Below are positions 35,756 to 43,118 of a DNA stretch of 64,000 bases, piece after piece; position 1 is the stretch's first letter; each line of letters begins with the position of its first letter. The position numbers were made by a program, and so were the translations under genes. The notes under the pieces are model-generated. The model ran no database searches. It had not been told where the DNA came from and saw only the letters and a list, made by a program, of their open reading frames with translations. The stretch spans positions 3,410,001 through 3,474,000 of the forward strand of contig NZ_CP124836.1 of NCBI RefSeq assembly GCF_029964055.1. The letters are read 5' to 3'. The stretch comes from Arthrobacter sp. EM1. GTDB taxonomy: Bacteria > Actinomycetota > Actinomycetes > Actinomycetales > Micrococcaceae.

Positions 35756-36946
35756 CTAATGCGCGCCCGGCCAGCCGGTGTACGCCTCGGCGAGGTAGGC
35801 ACGCCCGTGGCGCGATGCCACCAGCGAGTTGAGTTCGCCGAGCTGCCGGGCGCGGGCGAAATCGTCGGCCCCCACGGGGGTGTGCAGCATGGACGTCATC
35901 CAGTAGGAGAACTGCTGGGCCTTCCAGACCCGGTCCAGGGCCCGGTCGCTGTAAGCATCCAGGAGCACGGAGTTACCTGAGGTATAGAAGCTGTCGAGGC
36001 CCTCGAACAGCACCTTGACGTCATGCAGCGCCAGGTTCAGGCCCTTGGCGCCGGTCGGCGGGACCGTGTGGGCGGCGTCGCCGGCGAGGAAGAGCTTGCC
36101 GTGCCGCATCGGTGCGTGCACAAAGCTGCGGAACTTCAGGACCATCTTGTCGATGACCGGGCCCTCCTTAAGCTCAAAGCCGTTGCCGTTGACCCGGCTG
36201 CGGAAGGCGTCCCAGATCCGGTCGTCGCTCCAGTTGTTGACGTCCTCGTTCGGATCGCACTGGAAATACATCCGCTGGACAGTTTCGGTCCGCTGGCTGA
36301 TTAGGGCAAAGCCGTTCTCGGAGTTGGCGTAAATCAGTTCATCGGAACTGCGCGGAGCCTCGGCCAGGATCCCGAACCAGGCGAAGGGATACTCGTGGAA
36401 ATACCACGTGCGCTGCGCCTCCGGAATCTGGAAGCGGCTGTGGCTGCGCGAGCCGTCCGCGCCTACGATGAAGTCCGCCTGCAGCTCCCAGTCCACTCCC
36501 TCGGCATCGGTGAACCAGACCCTCGGCTTGCTCTCCAGGTCGTGGATGGTGCTGTCGGTGACGCCGTAGCGGACATCGCCGCCGTCGCTCTGGCGACGGG
36601 CGGCGAGATCGAGGAAAACATCGGTCTGGGGATAGAGCCAGACCGACTCCCCAACGAGGTCCTGGAAGTCGATGCGGTGGCTCTCGCCGTTGAAGCGCAG
36701 TTCGATCCCGTCATGCCGGTCGCCGTCGCGCAGGACGCGGTCCGAGACGCCGCTGTCCACGAGCATATTCACGGAACCGTGTTCCAGGATGCCCGCACGG
36801 ACGGTTTCCGAGATTTCCTGGTGGCTGCGGATCTCTATCACGGTGGATTCGATTCCCTGTTTGGCCAGCAGGTGCGAGAGCATCAGCCCTGCCGGGCCGG
36901 CGCCCATGATCGCGACCTGGGTGGTGATGACTCTGCGCTGTGCCAT
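35756..36946 (-). CDS. pobA: 4-Hydroxybenzoate 3-monooxygenase
   Basis: 396-residue FAD-dependent hydroxylase that converts 4-hydroxybenzoate to protocatechuate using NADPH and O2, feeding the beta-ketoadipate pathway. N-terminal VAIMGAGPAGLMLSHLL binds FAD; GDAAHTVPPTGAKGLNLALHD is the second FAD motif; DGSRSHSRF-type segment and the family length agree. Transcribed from its own promoter region downstream of an IclR gene on the same strand. A palindrome with the sequence found upstream of the regulator lies about 100 nt before the pobA ATG. The Shine-Dalgarno is CGAGGAC just before the start. Confidence 0.95.
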   Translation of the reverse strand: MAQRRVITTQVAIMGAGPAGLMLSHLLAKQGIESTVIEIRSHQEISETVRAGILEHGSVNMLVDSGVSDRVLRDGDRHDGIELRFNGESHRIDFQDLVGESVWLYPQTDVFLDLAARRQSDGGDVRYGVTDSTIHDLESKPRVWFTDAEGVDWELQADFIVGADGSRSHSRFQIPEAQRTWYFHEYPFAWFGILAEAPRSSDELIYANSENGFALISQRTETVQRMYFQCDPNEDVNNWSDDRIWDAFRSRVNGNGFELKEGPVIDKMVLKFRSFVHAPMRHGKLFLAGDAAHTVPPTGAKGLNLALHDVKVLFEGLDSFYTSGNSVLLDAYSDRALDRVWKAQQFSYWMTSMLHTPVGADDFARARQLGELNSLVASRHGRAYLAEAYTGWPGAH

Positions 36947-37040
36947 GTTGTCCTCGCTTCGTTGCGGGGCCCGGGCTGCTGGGCGTCCGGGGCCGGATGT
37001 TCTCTCTGGCTACAGTGTGCGCCCGGACACGTGACCGGCG

Positions 37041-37820
37041 TTACAGAAATTCCGCTGAATGGAATTGAGACGTCGTCCCTGCCGGCGAAAGCTGCCGTCC
37101 GATCCCGCGGGCGGCCGTCTGAAGGGCAGGAACCAGCGCCTGCAGACGCATTTCACGCAGCGGCACAACCACGCCGAGCGCCGCGACAGTGCGGTTCCTC
37201 GCATCACGCACGGGGACTGCAATCCCCCACGTGTCCGGGTCCACAACTCCGGCCAGCTGCGCAAAACCGTGGCCGGCCGTCTCCTCAAGCAGGCTCCGGA
37301 GTTCCTCCCGCCGGACCCTGCCGGCAGGATCGTTGAACTGCTCAAGATACCCGGCCTGGACCTCGGCCGGCTGGTTTGCCATCAGTGCCATCCCGGCAGA
37401 GGAAACGTGCACCGGCATACGGCCTGCGATCTGCGCCCGGTTCGCGACGGAGCCGCGGCGGGAGAGCCGCTCGACGAACAGCGCTTCCCAGCCCTCCAGC
37501 ACGGCCAGGTTCACGTTCTGGTTAAGCACCTGCTGAATGTCCTCCATAAACGGCATGGCCGCCTGGCGGAGGGCCACGGTGGGCGAATTCCGGTTCACCA
37601 GCTCCCACAGGCGCAAGCCCAGCCGGACGGAACCGCCGCTGCCCACATCCAGGAGTCCATGTCCGGCGAGCTGCCTCACCAGCCGGTGGGCGGTGCTCGG
37701 CGGCAGGCTGGCCCGCTGCGCCAGCTCGGAGAGCGGGAGAACTGTGACGCCGGCGGGGAAGGCTGCTATCAGCCGCACCACACGGTCCACCACGGAGTCC
37801 CCGGTGCCGGAGTTAGCCAT
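37041..37820 (-). CDS. IclR family regulator, probable PobR
   Basis: 259 residues: N-terminal winged helix-turn-helix (about 12-70, PLSELAQRASLPPSTAHRLVRQL) and an IclR effector domain (about 85-255). It lies immediately upstream of pobA on the same strand; IclR proteins named PobR/PcaR control 4-hydroxybenzoate and protocatechuate genes in several bacteria. Likely control of pobA is supported by an identical 14-mer in both upstream regions. The last codons of this gene overlap that operator. Confidence 0.88.
   Translation of the reverse strand: MANSGTGDSVVDRVVRLIAAFPAGVTVLPLSELAQRASLPPSTAHRLVRQLAGHGLLDVGSGGSVRLGLRLWELVNRNSPTVALRQAAMPFMEDIQQVLNQNVNLAVLEGWEALFVERLSRRGSVANRAQIAGRMPVHVSSAGMALMANQPAEVQAGYLEQFNDPAGRVRREELRSLLEETAGHGFAQLAGVVDPDTWGIAVPVRDARNRTVAALGVVVPLREMRLQALVPALQTAARGIGRQLSPAGTTSQFHSAEFL
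37048..37066 (-). promoter_or_regulatory. Palindromic operator inside the 3' end of the IclR gene, ahead of pobA
   Basis: AATTCC-GCTGAAT-GGAATT: perfect 6-7-6 inverted repeat. It covers the final codons of the IclR gene and ends about 100 nt upstream of the pobA start. The inner TTCCGCTGAATGGA (37050-37063) is repeated exactly before the IclR gene. Confidence 0.65.
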
Positions 37821-37829
37821 GGACTCCTC

Positions 37830-37843
37830 TTCCGCTGAATGGA
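37830..37843 (-). promoter_or_regulatory. Second copy of the IclR box, upstream of its own gene
   Basis: TTCCGCTGAATGGA, identical over 14 nt to the copy at 37050-37063, 10 nt upstream of the regulator start. The right half-site is imperfect (GGATTC). Probably the autoregulatory site. Confidence 0.6.
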
Positions 37844-37864
37844 TTCTGCTTCCACTCTACGCCG

Positions 37865-37886
37865 CAGGCCCCGGTGCCGTCCGGGG
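37865..37886 (-). terminator. Hairpin terminator after the ABC exporter operon
   Basis: Perfect 8-bp stem GGCCCCGG/CCGGGGCC (37865-37872 with 37879-37886), 6-nt loop, 22 nt downstream of the last permease stop. No T-run. Confidence 0.5.
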
Positions 37887-37907
37887 CCGGGACACCCGGA
37901 ACCGCCC

Positions 37908-39071
37908 CTACAAGGCCCGGTTGAGGCTTCGCCGCAGCAGCCAGGTGCCCAACAGGAGCAGTACCGCGGCCATTCCCGCGAGGACCCCCAGCTGCGGCAG
38001 GATATCCGCCAGGGTGCCGTCACGGCGCTGGATGGCCGCGAACGCCTCATAGGCCCAGCGGTGCGGCGTGGCGAAGGAGACCGCGGCCAGCGCTTCCGGG
38101 AAGAACTCCGGCGGAACCATACAGCCCCCCAGTCCGCCGAGGACCAGTCCGCCGCCCACCCCCACGCCGGCGGCCGCGGTGTCGTTGTCCATCACCGAGC
38201 CCACCGTCATCGCAGCTGCTGCGGACACGGCGCAAAAGATCACCAGTACCAGCGCCGACAGCCATAGATTGCCCCAGTCGACGCCGAACAGCAGCGCGGT
38301 GCCGGCCATGATAAAACCGCCTTGGACGGAGGCGATGGCAAACCGCCCCAGGGCCTGCCCGGCGACGATCTGGCCACTGGAAACCGGGGCGGACATCACC
38401 CGGCCCACCACCCCGAACCGGCGTGCCTGGATGAGGGTGGCCGCACCGGTCAGGGAGCTGAGGAACACAAAAAGCAGCAACTGCTGCGAGGCGCCGAGAT
38501 CGAACCTGCCCAGCCCGCGGAACTCCTGCGCAACGTCGTTGGTATTAACGATCTCCACGGTCGGCGCCGCTATCTGCACGGCGGCCTGGTCCAGGGCCGT
38601 CCGGGCCCGCTCGGCCGGGATGCCGGCGCCGGTCAGGGCGGCGAGCTGGCTGCGCTCCAGGCCGGCTGCCAGCACGGCGGTGCGGACCTGCTGCATAACG
38701 GTCAGCGCGGAGGACTGCGAGGCCATCACGACGTCGAGCTCCGTTGGCCGTCCGGCGTCGAACGCCGCCGCGTCGGAGTTATCCAGGAACACCCCGACGT
38801 CGGTGCGTCCGCGGCTGAGGTCCGACCTCGCCGCGTCAGCCCCCGTTGTTGAGACCGCCACGCCCGCTGACTGGAGCTCCGCGGTCAGGGCCCGGGAAAG
38901 TTCGCTGGCCGGACCTGAGATAGCCACCCTGGCCTGGCCGCTGCCGGCCCCGAATTGCGAACCAAGCAGCAGGATCAGCATAAGGGGGAAAACGAAGACA
39001 AAAAAGATGTTCGACTTGTCGCGCAGGAAGCGCCGGAGTTCCACAGTGGCGATCGCGATCACGGCGCTCAT
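37908..39071 (-). CDS. ABC-2 type exporter permease (distal)
   Basis: 387 residues. An N-terminal helix (about 15-40) is followed by an extracellular domain and then five or six helices from about 205. Belongs to the ABC2_membrane_3/YhfG-like exporters of drugs or lipids. It is the third gene of an ATPase-permease-permease operon and starts 4 nt inside its neighbour. Substrate unknown. Confidence 0.88.
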   Translation of the reverse strand: MSAVIAIATVELRRFLRDKSNIFFVFVFPLMLILLLGSQFGAGSGQARVAISGPASELSRALTAELQSAGVAVSTTGADAARSDLSRGRTDVGVFLDNSDAAAFDAGRPTELDVVMASQSSALTVMQQVRTAVLAAGLERSQLAALTGAGIPAERARTALDQAAVQIAAPTVEIVNTNDVAQEFRGLGRFDLGASQQLLLFVFLSSLTGAATLIQARRFGVVGRVMSAPVSSGQIVAGQALGRFAIASVQGGFIMAGTALLFGVDWGNLWLSALVLVIFCAVSAAAAMTVGSVMDNDTAAAGVGVGGGLVLGGLGGCMVPPEFFPEALAAVSFATPHRWAYEAFAAIQRRDGTLADILPQLGVLAGMAAVLLLLGTWLLRRSLNRAL

Positions 39072-40240
39072 GCCTGCGCCCCCCGGTCCGGCAAAACCCT
39101 TGAGAGCAGCAGCCCCGCAGCGGCGAAAGCAAGCATAACGGCGATCGGCCCCGTCACGTCACCGAGGCTCCCGCCGCCGGCGGAGATCCCGAGCCCCCGG
39201 ATAAACGCGCCGATCGGGTTGAGGTCCAGCAGCGTTGCGGCGAACCCGGTGCCCTGGACCGGGAAAAACGCTCCACCGGCGATTCCCAGCACCATGGCAA
39301 GGACGGACTGCGCCGCGTTGGCCTGTTCAGCCGTCCGGACCACCCGCGCGACAACAAACGTCAGGCTGGTCGCGGCGGTCACGACGCTGAGGATCAGGGC
39401 GGCCACCACCAGCGGCGAGCCGAAGGAGACGCCGAACAGCAGGGAACCGGCAGTGAGCAGGACAGTTGTGGCAAGCACGCCCAGGATAAAGCCGGTGCAG
39501 GCCTTCGCCGTGATGATCATCAAGCCGGAGACCGGCATCGACCGCAGCCGGGCCAGTGTCCCTTGCTCCCGTTCCGCCAGCAGCCCCAGCACGCCGAACC
39601 CGACGGTGAACATCAGGAAGAGCCCGGCCTGCCCCCCCACCAGTGTGCCGCGCAGCGAGAGTTGCTCCGCGGCGGCTTTCCCTTCGGTCAGGGTGAGTAA
39701 CTGCGGTCCGTCCACGGCCTGCCGGGCAAGCGCTGCGAGATCCTGGTCCGGCAGCCCGGACAGGCCGCCGGCGGCCGCTGTCACCGTTCCGGCGGCGAAC
39801 TGGTCCAGAACCCCCTTGACGGCGGTGATCAGCACTGAGGTTTCCAGCGACCCGTTGTTGCCCTCGACCAGCTGGACCGGCGCGGCCTGCCCGGTGAGCA
39901 CCGCATTGCTGAAGCCCTCGGGAATGATGATGCCGAGGTCGGCGCCGGTGGCCTTCGTTTCGCTGCGGACATCTGCCGCCGGGACCCGTTTGATGGTCAC
40001 GTCCATGATCTCGAGTGCATCGACGGCGCCGAGCAAAACGGACCCCAACTGGTCGGCGTCGTCCGCGCTGGCGACCACGGTAGCCGGCTTCAGGTCAACG
40101 GTGTCCTCGCCGAGGCCACCAAAGACCAGGCTCAGCACTCCCATCAGTGCGAGCGGGACGATGAGGGAAAAGATGAATACGCTCTTGTCCCGGACTCGCT
40201 GGCGGAGGTCGTTCGCGACCATGGCCCACAGACCCCGCAT
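39068..40240 (-). CDS. ABC-2 type exporter permease (proximal)
   Basis: 390 residues, same architecture as the following permease: N-terminal helix (about 20-40), an extracellular loop, then helices from about 195 to the C-terminus. The two permeases are probably a heterodimer with the ATPase. Overlaps the next gene by 4 nt and follows the ATPase by a single base. Confidence 0.88.
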   Translation of the reverse strand: MRGLWAMVANDLRQRVRDKSVFIFSLIVPLALMGVLSLVFGGLGEDTVDLKPATVVASADDADQLGSVLLGAVDALEIMDVTIKRVPAADVRSETKATGADLGIIIPEGFSNAVLTGQAAPVQLVEGNNGSLETSVLITAVKGVLDQFAAGTVTAAAGGLSGLPDQDLAALARQAVDGPQLLTLTEGKAAAEQLSLRGTLVGGQAGLFLMFTVGFGVLGLLAEREQGTLARLRSMPVSGLMIITAKACTGFILGVLATTVLLTAGSLLFGVSFGSPLVVAALILSVVTAATSLTFVVARVVRTAEQANAAQSVLAMVLGIAGGAFFPVQGTGFAATLLDLNPIGAFIRGLGISAGGGSLGDVTGPIAVMLAFAAAGLLLSRVLPDRGAQA

Positions 40241-40241
40241 C

Positions 40242-41201
40242 TCAGTCCCTCAGCGCTTTGCCGGTCAGGTGCAGGAAGACGGACTCGAGGTCCGGCCGGA
40301 CGATTTCCACGGATGTTACCGACATCCCGGCGCTGGCGGCGCCGGTGACGATTCCCGCGAGCGCTGTGGGGCCGTCGCTGACAGTCAGCATCAGTCCGGC
40401 CCCGTCGTTATCGACATGCTGCACGGCGGGCAATTCCCGGAGGACCTCCGCCGCCCGCGCCATGCTGCCGTCGCCGCGAAGATTAATCCGGTCCACGCCG
40501 CCGGTGAGCGTGATCAGTTGCTCCCGCGTGCCCTCTGCCTGAATCCGGCCTTCGTCAATGATCGCGATCCGGTCACAGAGCCGCTCGGCTTCCTCCATGT
40601 AGTGGGTTGTGTAGAGGACCGCCATGCCGTCGACCGAGAGTTTCTCCACGGACTCGAGAATGGCGTTGCGGGACTGCGGATCCACCCCGACGGTCGGCTC
40701 ATCCAGGATCAGCAGGGTGGGACGGTGGAGCAGTCCGATGCCGATGTTCAGCCGGCGCTTCATACCGCCGGAATACTTCTTGGTCTGGTCGCCGGCCCTG
40801 TCGGCGAGACCTATCAGCTCCAGCACTTCGTTGCTGCGCTGGGTGAGGCGGCTGCCGGTGAGACCCTGCAGCCGGCCGAAGAATTTCAGGTTTTCCCGGG
40901 CCGTCAGGTCCGGGTAGATGGCCAGTTCCTGTGGGACCAGGCCAATGTTCCGCTTGGCCTCCGTCCGGGCCGGATCCATCTCCTGGCCGGCCACCCGGAC
41001 GGTTCCTTCGTTGGCGGCGATCAGGCCCGCGACCATCGAGATGATTGTCGTTTTCCCGGCGCCATTGGGTCCCAGCAGCCCGAAGGTTTCGCCGGCACCG
41101 ATGTGGAAGGAGACGCCGCCGACGGCGGTGAGCTCCCCATAGCGTTTGACCAGTCCGCTGACGTCAAGCACGTCCCGGATTTGCGCCTGTGCGGCTTCCA
41201 C
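40242..41201 (-). CDS. ABC exporter ATP-binding protein (DrrA/CcmA-like)
   Basis: 319 residues. Walker A LLGPNGAGKTT, signature YSGGMKRRL and Walker B LLILDEPTVGVDPQSR; a short C-terminal extension follows. GTG at 41201 is preceded by GGGGG and a TAGGCT -10-like box; the upstream open frame toward 41258 is not protein-like. Energises the two ABC-2 permeases downstream. Daunorubicin-type drug/lipid export is the family role. Confidence 0.93.
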   Translation of the reverse strand: MEAAQAQIRDVLDVSGLVKRYGELTAVGGVSFHIGAGETFGLLGPNGAGKTTIISMVAGLIAANEGTVRVAGQEMDPARTEAKRNIGLVPQELAIYPDLTARENLKFFGRLQGLTGSRLTQRSNEVLELIGLADRAGDQTKKYSGGMKRRLNIGIGLLHRPTLLILDEPTVGVDPQSRNAILESVEKLSVDGMAVLYTTHYMEEAERLCDRIAIIDEGRIQAEGTREQLITLTGGVDRINLRGDGSMARAAEVLRELPAVQHVDNDGAGLMLTVSDGPTALAGIVTGAASAGMSVTSVEIVRPDLESVFLHLTGKALRD

Positions 41202-41270
41202 CAGCAACCCCCGTAGCCTAGTTCTCCTCCAGACTAGCCTCCCGGTTGCACAAGGCACCGGACAGAGACC

Positions 41271-42330
41271 TTAGACCCGGAGCCTTGTCCGGCCCGGGGC
41301 ACCGACAGTACCCGGCCAGCGGGGCTGCCGGAGTCGAAGACGGAGCCGCACCGTCGGGGCCAGCACAACGGCGACCCCGACGGCGGCTCCAATGACGGTT
41401 TTCGATGATCCGGTCGCGCAACAGTATGCCCGGTGCCGAGGGAGCCGCCAGGAGGGTCGAAAGCAGGGCCAGCGGGGTCACGAAGATCTGGGCCAGCCCG
41501 TAGTGGCGGGCGATGAACATCTCCGCGCCGAACTGGCAGGCGGCGATCACCAGAACGGTCTGCCAGGGTGCGGGCTGCAGGAGCAGGATCCCGGCCAGGA
41601 GTACCAGCCCGATCGCGGTGCCAACGATTCTTTGCAGCCCGCGGCTTACCCGGTGCCGGGTGGTGTGGCCCACGAGCGGGACTACGGCGGCCACCATTGC
41701 CCAGTAGTTGTGGCCAACGCCCAGAAGCTGTCCAACCAGCGTTGCGAGGGTTCCGGCCAGGCCCGCCGCCACAAGGGAGCCGGTGGCGGGCGCCACCCAC
41801 GGTGTCCGGCGGCTCCGGACCAGGCGGGAGGACATACCAACCAGGACGGAGAACGCGACGGCCGCCACGGCCGCCGGCAGGCCCTGCCAGAGCCGCGGCT
41901 GGTGCGGAATCGCCGCGATCGCTGCGAACGCGAAGATGTGGAACAAGGAGCCTGCGGGGCGAAGCCGCCACCTGGCGACGATCAGCGAGCAGCTTCCGGC
42001 CACCAAGGCAGTGGCGGTCACCTGGCGCCAGAGGGCCTCCGAAGCCGTGAATGCAGAGGCGACCCCGGCCCGGGCGGGCCGGGCAGCAAGCAGCATAACT
42101 GCCAGCATCAGTGCACCGGCCTTCAGCTGCAGCCCGCAGCGCCTGGCGTGCGGTTCATTACGGCCGTAAATCCCGGTGAAAGCGCCGAAGGACGCGAAGA
42201 TCGCCAGATCCAGGCGGTCCAGGAACACCAGCGTGATCAGCGGGACAAAAACACCGATGGCGCAACGCACGGCGGTCTGGTGGTCCTTGTTGCCGGGCGC
42301 AATGCTGAACAGCTCGGCAAGCATTTTCAC
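41271..42330 (-). pseudogene. FUSC-type membrane protein, disrupted by a one-base frameshift
   Basis: Aromatic acid exporter/FUSC-like membrane protein of about 350 residues. The frame from GTG 42330 is normal through the segment RDRIIE, then leaves the family sequence. Removing one A from the AAAA run (minus strand, plus 41399-41402) restores the helix TVIGAAVGVAVVLAPTVRLRL, then a stop at 41273. Without the correction the frame runs to a stop at 41218. Helical transmembrane segments fill most of the first 300 residues. It may be a true pseudogene, a polymorphic homopolymer or a sequencing error. The start is uncertain between GTG 42330 and ATG 42324. Confidence 0.7.
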
Positions 42331-42535
42331 GGGTTGGCGGCACCTTTCCAGCAGTCCATTGGTTACGACGGCGGCGCTGGCAGCCAGGAGCGATGCTACG
42401 CCGGACGGTCCTGGAACCGGCTTTGCCAGCCGTTCAATGGAACCTCGCCGGGAAGTGATAACGTCTACCGGTTGATCCCCCGCGCCCGCGGGACGGCGCA
42501 CAGATTTTTTTATCTCACAGCACACCGGAGGACCC

Positions 42536-43003
42536 ATGCTCAGAGGATTCAAGGACTTCATCCTGCGCGGCAACGTGATCGAACTGTCCATCGCCGTCGT
42601 TGTTGGCACTGCATTTACAGCCCTCGTCGGCGCGTTCACCTCAAACATCGTGAACCCCATCATTGCTGCGGTCGGCGGAGTCGAAACAGACGGGCTCGGA
42701 TTCCACATCTGGCCGGGAAACGAGAAGACCTTTGTTAACTTTGGCGGGGTCATCACGGCGTTCGTCACGTTTATGATCACCGCGGGGGTCGTCTACTTCC
42801 TCTTTGTGGCTCCGATGAACCGGATCAACCGCCTGGTCAAGAAGCGCCTCGCAACCGCGGAGCCGGAAGAGAAAGCGCTCCCGGCGGACACCGCCCTGCT
42901 CGCCGAAATCCGTGACCTGCTGGCGCAACTCGCCGGCCCGGCGCAGGGTCTGCCGTCCGGCCACGGTCCGGCACGGATCGGCGAACCGGGACACGTGAAA
43001 TGA
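42536..43003 (+). CDS. mscL: Large-conductance mechanosensitive channel
   Basis: 155-residue channel that opens on membrane stretch to release solutes during osmotic downshock. MLRGFKDFILRGNVIELSIAVVVGTAFTALVGA is the conserved first amphipathic and membrane helix; a second helix (ITAFVTFMITAGVVYFLFVAP) precedes the cytoplasmic bundle. Preceded by GGAGGA. A possible promoter TTCAAT-18-GATAAC lies at 42433-42462. Divergent from the FUSC gene. Confidence 0.95.
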   Translation: MLRGFKDFILRGNVIELSIAVVVGTAFTALVGAFTSNIVNPIIAAVGGVETDGLGFHIWPGNEKTFVNFGGVITAFVTFMITAGVVYFLFVAPMNRINRLVKKRLATAEPEEKALPADTALLAEIRDLLAQLAGPAQGLPSGHGPARIGEPGHVK

Positions 43004-43035
43004 GGCGGCGGGAAATTGCCACCGGCAGGCGCCCG

Positions 43036-43059
43036 GCCCGAAAACAGCCGTTTCCGGGC
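43036..43059 (+). terminator. Hairpin terminator of mscL
   Basis: Imperfect stem GCCCGAAAAC/GTTTCCGGGC (43036-43045 with 43050-43059, one mismatch). A second weak hairpin follows at 43080-43098. Confidence 0.5.
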
Positions 43060-43118
43060 TCAGCGGCGGTGTCTGCGCCCAGCCGCCCGTAACGGCTGGG
43101 CTGTTCCCGTGCCCCCGG

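Noticed and set aside
40258..41216. Plus-strand frames opposite the ABC exporter
   Set aside because: Antisense shadows without protein-like composition.
42433..42462. mscL promoter TTCAAT-18-GATAAC as a separate feature
   Set aside because: Both boxes are weak; it is noted only in the mscL entry.
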